Source: Bisporella sp. PMI_857
Taxonomy: Eukaryota; Ascomycota; Leotiomycetes; Helotiales; Helotiaceae
DNA length: 33,560 nucleotides
Direction: 5' to 3'
Assembly (NCBI GenBank): GCA_021307315.1
Contig: JAJSPD010000176.1
Coordinates: 1 to 33,560, forward strand
In this document: in pieces, positions 26,529 through 33,560 of the stretch
Position numbering within the stretch: the stretch's first letter is position 1
How the letters are laid out: each line of letters begins with the position of its first letter
Made by a program: the position numbers and the translations under genes
The notes under the pieces: model-generated
Told to the model about the DNA's origin: nothing
What the model saw: only the letters and a program-made list of their open reading frames with translations
The model's database searches: none

Positions 26529-27793
26529 TTACTTTTTTTTTCCGGAAAAAGCGAGTTTTCGAGCTTTAAAAGCACGGCAAGTTGTTATTTAAATAGTCGT
26601 AATTGTTAATACTTTTTTTTTATGCTTTAATTTTAATTTTCTAGCTTTAAAAGCGGCTTTTTCGCGTTTAAGTTTTGTAAATAAAACGTTTTTAACAAAT
26701 AAAAAACGTACTTTAAGTTAAAAGCTAAATACCATTCGGAATTTTTTTTTTAGTTTATTTAACAAGTTTTGTATTTAAGTTTACTACGTACTAGTTTGCA
26801 AGCCAACACTTTTTTTTAGTTTTTACTTTAGTTCGTTTTGAATTATAATTAGTTAAATTTTTTCTGTAATTTGTTTTAGCAAAAAAGCGTTTTTTGTTTT
26901 ACGCAAATAATCGGCTAAAAACACGAAATGTATTTTTATAAAGTTCGAAAGTTTTAATCGGAAAAAATAGCTTTTTTAAGCAATAATAAACTAAAAACTT
27001 TTTATTTAAATATCGAATTTAATACTCAGCTGTTTTTTGTGCTAGTTTTTTGCTAGTATATAAACGTAATTATTTACGCCGAAATTTATTAATCGGCAGC
27101 GTTTGTTAGCGCTTTTAACATAAGTTTTTTGTGTTTATTACAAACATTTTTTAGCTTTTTTTTATACTTTATGCATTTTTTGCGCGTATACTTAAACTTT
27201 TTTTAGTTTAGCTTTTTTCGCGCGTTTTTTAGTGTTTTTTTTGCCAGTTCTTAGTTTAAAAATATATTCAGCTTGTAATTATATTAAATTTCGAACAAAA
27301 ATATTATTTTTAAACTTTTGTACAGTAATATAAACTGCGCGTAGTTTACTATAAAAATTAGTTTCGGCTAGTTGTTTTAATAGTAATTAATAAAAAGCTT
27401 AAACTGTAAATTAATATACTAATTAACAATTTTTATTTAGTTGTTTGTTTAAAAGTAATATACTGTAAAAGAATTTAGTTTTATTTTTGAAATACGCGTA
27501 AACTCGTTTTAAAACAACGAAATAAATTAAAAGCTTTTGATTAATACTATTGTTTAAAAAGCTTTGTAATAGTAATAAATACGTTCGATATATATACAAA
27601 TTATATTTTAAGTATTTGCCGATTTCGAACAAAATATTAATATTGTTTATTTACAAAATTTATCGACTATTACAAAAAAGTTGTTATATTTGTTTTTTGC
27701 TGCAAAAAACGATTTATAATTTATAAACATATATTGCTATAGTCGGTCGAAAATAAAAAACAAATACAAATAATTAAACGTGCAATTATATAG
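26529..27793. other. AT-rich decayed repeat DNA
   Basis: Very AT-rich, stop-dense in all frames, with homopolymer T/A runs. No protein family could be read through. The frame at 27423-27632 is a chance product of composition. Confidence 0.6.
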
Positions 27794-28102
27794 TGTGGCG
27801 GGGAACATGCTGAAGAGCAAGAACAGCAACAGGATCTAGCACAAAACTTATAGGCACAGTAGCGGTCGCTGTAGTATACTGGAGAGAGCACCGGCGAGCC
27901 TAAGCTTTATATAATAGATAAACGTTAATAGCTTATAAAAGTGTAAAATATAGAAAGGTGGAAAGGTGTGTTGTATTGATAATGATGTGCCTTCCTTCGG
28001 AGGCGAAGGTTATATACAACTCATGCTCATCAGGTCACATGACTGACCACTCATAGTATCACGTGACAGAGTGTCAAAGGAAAGAAAATCGTCCCCACCA
28101 CA
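27794..28102 (+). mobile_element. Probable solo LTR, 309 bp
   Basis: Starts TGTGGCGGGG and ends CCCCACCACA (inverted termini), flanked on both sides by ATAG (27790-27793 and 28103-28106), a short target duplication. Its composition is near normal while both flanks are AT-rich, so it arrived after the surrounding DNA decayed. It contains a TATAAAAG-type box (about 27935). Confidence 0.6.
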
Positions 28103-28361
28103 ATAGTATTGTTGCTTTTCGGCATACTTTATAAAAATAAACGTAATTAAATACGTCGTTTAAAAAACTTTTTTACTAATAGTTTCGAGTAATAAAAAAC
28201 TTAGTTTTAAAATTTTTTAAGTATACTGTTAATACTTAAATATAAACTTTATTTCAAAACTGCGCGCGAAACGTTTTTTTTATTAACACTACAAGTTTTT
28301 TTTTTGCTACAAAAACAGTTTGTTTTTTAGTTTTCAGTTTTGAATTTTAATACAAACTTAA
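28103..28361. other. AT-rich decayed DNA
   Basis: Continuation of the block left of the solo LTR; no feature. Confidence 0.5.
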
Positions 28362-28401
28362 TGTCACGAACCGAATCCTGAGGCACTCAATGTGTTGATG
28401 G
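28362..28401 (+). repeat. Left part of an interrupted LTR-like sequence
   Basis: TGTCACGAACCGAATCCTGA begins at an LTR-like TGTCACG terminus and is cut after 40 bp by the Tc1 element. The other half probably continues from 29705 (GGCACAGTTGGGCCAGCACA onward). A gypsy gag relic follows on the same strand. Confidence 0.4.
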
Positions 28402-29704
28402 TACAAATCACGTGTCGGAAGTGATCGACACTTACCGAAATTCCAACTACTGTATTACAATGGCTACAACTCATGCAAAATACGTTCAATTGACTATATA
28501 ATAGGCATTCTGAATAGCCAATCTAATATTTAGTGCTTCCTCCTTTGTTTTTTAGCATCATTGCAATCTTTTTAGGCATACTCTCAACTAATGCCTTAAG
28601 GGTTTTCTTCTGAATCTTGGCCTATTTTTGACGAAGAGCATGCTTTATTTCTTTAATACTTCTAATTCTATAGCGCTTTCTACTAATTGCATTTTTCAAT
28701 TGCTTCCATAAATTCTCAATAGGATTAAGATCGGGTGATTGTAGAGGCCAAATTAAAAACTTGACTTTGTGAAAAGCTTTGTAAGCAGTAAGAACTTTAG
28801 CAAAGTGATATTTTGTTCTATTTTCTATAATTACTACTCTTTTGCTATATTTTCGAACTATTTTTTTATAAAATGGAACAAAAGCTGGTTTAAGGACTTC
28901 ATTTGTATAGCGGTGTTGATTCATTCGAGCTTTTTTTGGAAGAATAACCAAAAGACTTAATTCATTGCTTATAAAACATCTTTAGACTTTTACACTTGTT
29001 TTTTTTGACTTGAATGAAAGTTTGAGGTTCTTGTCGAAGTATTTTTCTTCTGGGCCGCGTGTAATCTACTAGTTTCTGCTATTATATCCAATCTTAAAAG
29101 TAAACTCGTTTGACTATATAACCAAGTTTTAATTCTTTTTTTTTCGGCTTTTCCAAAAACCATTCTTTTCTTTTTGTGTGCAGGCTTAAGCCAAGGCTTC
29201 CGACGAGCGCGTCTGCGAGCTTTGTTGTACTTTTTGAGGGTTTTTCGGACGAGCTTTTTAGAAAGTTGCTTCTCCGATTTAGAAGGTGTTGCAAGTGCAG
29301 CCAGACATGCTTTGGTGTCGGTAGTAGCATAGCGTACTAGCTTTTTTTCGGCTTGAACAGTAAGTTTAGGCTTAATTCCAGGCTTAGTTTTGTTCTTAAA
29401 ACGGTCGGTGCTAGTACTAGTTTTTGCTTTTGTAATAATATCGTGGCAGGTAGTGCGGGGTAGGTTTTCAAGGCGTCCGATAGCACTGATGGTTTTGCTA
29501 GCTAAATACCAGGTCTATACTGCTCTTCGCTGTTCTACAGTAGTTTTTCGACGTGAGGTTTTGGGCTTGGAAAGCATGTTTGTAGAATTGAAGGAATAGA
29601 GAGAATAGAGCAGGTTGTACGGGCATAGAAAGGAGATGGTGGGGTTGTCCCGATTGGGATTTTAATCTCGATAAAATGTCGATCACTTCCGACACGTGAT
29701 TGTA
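28402..29704 (-). mobile_element. Dead Tc1/mariner transposon, about 1.3 kb
   Basis: Inverted ends TACAAATCACGTGTCGGAAG... (28402-28430) and its complement (29677-29704) differ by one base, and TA marks both ends. Length fits Tc1. The minus strand holds transposase remnants in two main blocks, both broken by many stops. Confidence 0.8.
28622..29330 (-). pseudogene. Tc1/mariner transposase relic
   Basis: The C-terminal block (28622-28951) contains IWPLQSPDLNPIENLWKQLK, the diagnostic Tc1 motif with the third catalytic acid region. The second catalytic Asp is lost: the expected DN-type motif reads IIENRTKYHF. The block at 29094-29330 has KRKEWFLEKPKKKELKLGYI, matching the WSDE-type central region in order only. 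Stops separate the blocks, so no functional product. Confidence 0.7.
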
Positions 29705-30289
29705 CAATGTGCAAAAACGGTGATCGTCCTGGCACAGTTGGGCCAGCACAGTTATTAAAGCTAGAACAAGCGTGCTAGCACAGATAAGCTAGCACAACTA
29801 AGTAACTAGCACAGTTAGTTATAAAGTATTATATATAACGGTTAGCAGGATCTAAGTTTAAAGCTAGTTACGTAATAAAGTCTAAAAAGTCCGAAAACTT
29901 TAAAAAAAATCTCGAAATTTTAAAGTAAAACAAAAACTTTAGCAATTTAACTATAGTATATAAATACTTATAGTTTCGTAATTTAAAAGTTTTGTGTTTA
30001 ACTTATATTATAGTTTAGCAATATAGTTTATTTTGTTATATTTGTAACGTTTTACTTTTTAGTAAAAAACAGTGTTTAGTTTATTTTATATATATTATAT
30101 TAACTAACAAGCTTTAAGTTTAGCTATTTAAGTTTAAAACTATTTTATACATTATATTTAAATACTCGAATTTTAAAATAACTAAGCAATATAACACTCG
30201 ATACTAGTTTTTTTTTTAGCGCAACTAAAAAAAAACGAAAAAAACAGTTATTTTAAACACTATTAACAAAAATAAAAATATCGAACTTT
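29705..30289 (+). other. Right part of LTR-like sequence, then AT-rich leader
   Basis: 29705-29860 has near-normal composition with repeated short GCTAGCACA-like motifs. It then passes into AT-rich DNA ahead of the gag relic; probably the rest of the LTR begun at 28362 and the leader of that element. Confidence 0.35.
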
Positions 30290-30720
30290 TAAACTGTAAA
30301 TTACAGCAAGTAAAAATCTTGAAAACAATTAAAGTCGTACGATTTAACAAGTTTAACGAAAAACGCAGTAAACTTGAAACTTTTTTAATATAGCTCGAAA
30401 TATACTTTGAATTTAACGAAAATAAATTTGCAATTTATAAAAGCAATATTTTATTTGCGGTTTTTTACTTTAAAAAAAAAGCTATAAAATAAATGCAGCT
30501 TTTTGCTCGAAACTACTTTAAATATAAAAACATTAACAAAAGTATAGTTACTATTTAAGCGATTTTTAAAAAATTTACGAAATTTAAAAAAGAAATTAAA
30601 AAAGTATTCGAAAACGTAAAAAAAAAAAAAAAACAGCTAAACGTTACTTTTATAAACTTAAACAAACTAAATCGGCTATTAACTGCGTTACCGAATTCAA
30701 AAAACATTTTGTTTAAACGA
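30290..30720 (+). pseudogene. Heavily mutated Ty3/gypsy gag remnant
   Basis: The plus-strand translation with stops reads KVRRFNKFNEKRSKLETFL, then LEIYFEFNENKFAIYKSNIL, KYKNINKSIVTI and KFKKEIKKVFENV, the order and spacing of a fungal gypsy gag N-terminal region. Many codons show C-to-T or G-to-A type changes. Non-functional. Confidence 0.65.
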
Positions 30721-30899
30721 ACTAAAATACTTAAGTTTTACTTAACTATTATACTAAAAAATTAAAGTTAAAAATTCAAACTAAACTTGCTAAACTAAAC
30801 TTGTTTAAAACTATTAATAATATAATCGAACTATTTATTAAAATTAATAATAAACAATACGACTTTAAAAAAAATCAACAGTTTTTCAGTTGTTATTTT

Positions 30900-31091
30900 T
30901 GTCACGGTCCTCAATATTGCACCAGACGCCCATTGGTTCGCTTACCAGCTCGCCTATTGTGGTCACGTGGTCATGGTCTTTATGTTAGGGATGCCACAGC
31001 AACAGCTACACTTTTCCTTTTAAGTTTAGTATTCTTGTATTGAAGCACTTATACTACGCCTTATCAGGCTTATAAAATCGTAATCGTGACA
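30900..31091 (+). mobile_element. LTR-like insertion of normal composition, 192 bp
   Basis: Begins TGTCACGGTCCTCAATATTG and ends TAATCGTGACA, inverted TGTCACG/CGTGACA-type termini, within AT-rich DNA right after the gag relic. Less mutated than its surroundings, so a younger insertion or solo LTR. No clear target duplication was identified. Confidence 0.5.
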
Positions 31092-33560
31092 TTATACTAA
31101 ACTCAATCAACTCTCATTTCTGCGAAAGAACCAAAACTACTTTTTTCTCGAACGTGCAAAACTTACGCTTTGCGTATTGCTTTAGCACAACCCGAAAAAC
31201 TTTTACAGTTACTAATTCACTGATAATTAATAATTGATCATTAATACCGCTTATTTGCAACTTACTAAAATAGCACGCTTTTCGAATACTGAAAAAGCTT
31301 TAGCTTTAACATTTCGACTTAACGATAGTTTACTTAACAATAATTCACTCAAAAAAATCTTTATAGCGTTCGGCAAACTAAATACAGTTTCAGAATTAAC
31401 TAGATTCTTAAATTGCAGAACTTTTAAAAATATAACAAATTTAAGCGTAAAAAGCTTGCTTGCAACTGCAAAGCAAACTAAATATACAATAAAAAATTAG
31501 AAAGCAAAAATTGTAAATTAAAAAACAAGCAACATTTAAATAACGTTATACTAACAAAAAAAGCAGTTATTATACACTTAAACGCTTTAAAGCTTTGTTA
31601 GCTTGCTGCAGCTAGTTTTGTTAAAAAAAATCTTTAATTTAATTTTTTTAAATAGTACTAGTTTTAAAATGAAAATTCAAATCGAAAACAAGTTAAAGTT
31701 AATACCGATTATTTTGCTATAAAGCAAGCTAAAATAAGTTATTTGTATAGCTGTACCGATAAAAATGTTCGAAACATTTACAAACTCGATACAAATTAAA
31801 AAACGCAAACAAGTTCGTTTTAGTTAAAAATAATTCAGCATTTGTTAAATATTTACACCGATTTTTATAAAGTTCAAAACGTCGCAACAACTATCGACAG
31901 TTTACAATAAAAAGTTTACAGTTTTTTTTCGAATTTTATACTTAGTTTTTGCATTTCGCTAGTATTGCTTAAATTTTTAAAAACGACTAAAAGCTTGATT
32001 TGTATAACAAGCTTACAATAAACTTTAAACTGCGATTTTTTTTATACTTAATAATTCGATACTTGCAAAACTTTTGCTAATTAATGCTTATTGCTCGATT
32101 AAAGTTTCAAAAAAATCAAAAAACGTACTAATCGTTTTTAAAAACAAAAGCGCACTGTTTATAGTTTTAGCAAATACTCGATCGTTTAGCTAGCTATTTA
32201 AAGCTGCAAAAACAACTGTTATTCGAAAATCGAATTTTTTCGACTAGTACTTTTGTTCGCTAATGCAGTCGCCGACAAAAATATATAAATAAAGTGTGTT
32301 TTTATTGCAAAACGTTTAGTTATATTTCGAAAAATTGCTTTTAACTTTTAAAGTCACATTACAACAATTAAAAAAGTGTTAAACAAACTAAAAAATCGAA
32401 AAAAGCCGATTTTTAAAACAAACTTTTTTTTAAAAATAACGACGTTAATATTAGTAGCGTTAATTTAAGTTAATTGCTTAAAAAACAAAACTTTACTTTT
32501 TTTTGCGTAATTAGTAAAATAAAATTAGCATTTAAACTATAATATTATTAATACAAAACAAACAGTTTATTGTTTATTAACACAATTTCGCTAATTTAGC
32601 TTACAAGACTTAAATATTAGTTTATATGCTTTTTAACACTCGGCGTTATACCAGTTATAATAGCGAAAGTAGTACTTTTTATTATTATTATTTTGTTATT
32701 GATTTAACGATAAATCAACATTTTTAAAAAAAAGTGCCGATATTGTTACTAAACTAAAAAATAAAAGATAATATTAAGCAAAAAATAAACGGCAAAAACA
32801 AAGTTTTTATTAATTGCGAAAACTATCGATTAATATAGCAAAAAATCGACTTGCTAATTAAGCTTAAAATCGAATTATTACAGTAAGAAAAAAATTTAAT
32901 TACAAAACTTAACTCGGTCACTAACTAAATACTATTCGGCAAATTAGTTATACAAAATTTCTAAAATCGAAAAAGCTATTACAGCAGTCGAGCGCTAGCT
33001 TATAACAAAAAATCAACAAAAGCAATACAAAGTTATAAAAAACGAATTAAAAATAACGACTTGTAACGAACCGTAAATATTAGTTTATTTAATTTTCGAA
33101 GCAAAAACCGACTATCGATATTTGCAGCGTTTTCGCTTTGAATTTTATACTAGTTTACAGCAAAAAAAAACGTGCTTTTCGCAACAAGCTTGTACAAAAT
33201 AAACAAAATTTAAAAAAACGCAAAATTGCTAAACTCGGTATCGACGAACAAAAGCTAAAAAAACAAAAATAAAATAATTACGACGTGTTTTGCCGGAAAA
33301 AATATCGATTTTACGCTAATGTTTGCTCGAAAATAGCTTTTAATATACTACTATTTTATCGGCTGTATAATTATAAAATTTAATTCGAAAATCCGAACAA
33401 CAAAAAAAGCTTAAACTATAGTTTATTCGTTAACAGTTTACAAAAAGCTAAAAAAAATCAAACGATTTTTAATCGAAAACTTAAATAAAAGATTTATTGC
33501 TACTAGTTAAAACACTTTTCGCTGTTTTTGTGCTATTTATACAAAAGTTTAACAGAAGTT
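31092..33560. other. AT-rich decayed retroelement DNA to window end
   Basis: Very AT-rich and stop-dense. The longest frame (31234-31500) is Lys/Asn/Leu-rich and may carry retroelement traces, but no family can be assigned. CG and CA dinucleotides persist while GG/CC are rare except inside CGG/CCG. Confidence 0.6.

Noticed and set aside
27423..27632. 69-aa minus frame in the AT-rich tract
   Set aside because: Lys/Asn/Tyr/Leu-only composition expected by chance in very AT-rich DNA.
31234..31500. 88-aa plus frame as a real gene
   Set aside because: Starts at a non-ATG codon in decayed retroelement DNA; at most a relic.

Overview
The window is nuclear DNA from a filamentous ascomycete (Pezizomycotina). 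Evidence: short 44-86 nt introns with GTRAGT donors and CTRAY branch points, UstYa-type proteins, a Fot1/pogo transposon, a DUF3435 recombinase relic, a Tad-like LINE, and a very AT-rich block of decayed retroelements of the kind left by RIP-like mutation. The left ~11 kb is gene-rich and of normal composition, 11-26 kb mixes genes with broken genes and transposons, and 26.5 kb to the end is AT-rich repeat graveyard.

Left part (1-11046), a probable peptide biosynthetic cluster. In order: a UstYa (DUF3328) gene cut by the window edge (minus); a second HxxHC membrane protein of UstYa type (plus); a membrane-anchored prolyl-4-hydroxylase-like Fe(II)/2-oxoglutarate oxygenase (plus); a tiny secreted-precursor gene at 5561-6632; a large S9 dipeptidyl-peptidase-like enzyme (minus); and a second prolyl-4-hydroxylase-like enzyme (plus). 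The precursor gene is the outstanding feature. After a 29-codon first exon with a signal peptide, 13 successive exons are each exactly 3 nt long, each coding one residue, separated by 14 introns of 45-86 nt. They spell N-P-Q-G-P-G-A-P-P-P-S-P-N before a last exon coding EVES and a stop. No conventional ORF caller would see it. A six-proline, glycine-containing, collagen-like peptide between two prolyl hydroxylases, two UstYa-type proteins and a proline-directed peptidase suggests a RiPP-like pathway to a hydroxylated, possibly oxidatively modified peptide. The gene model is read directly from splice signals; the pathway is inference.

Middle part (11047-22650). A decayed homocitrate synthase copy, several unrecognised small genes or fragments, an apparently intact five-exon ferric-reductase/NADPH-oxidase-type membrane flavocytochrome (14298-16090), a small two-exon gene of unknown function, and a BCS1-type AAA ATPase broken by one in-frame stop and by a 2.19 kb Fot1/pogo transposon (18514-20700) that looks intact. 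Beyond the transposon are a fragment resembling the N-terminus of another AAA protein and a degenerate Zn2Cys6 transcription-factor-like gene.

Right part (22650-33560). A 17-bp minisatellite split by a Tad-like LINE copy with a 15-bp target duplication, a DUF3435 recombinase relic, then AT-rich DNA carrying several LTR-like blocks, a dead Tc1/mariner element inserted in one of them, and a heavily mutated gypsy gag.
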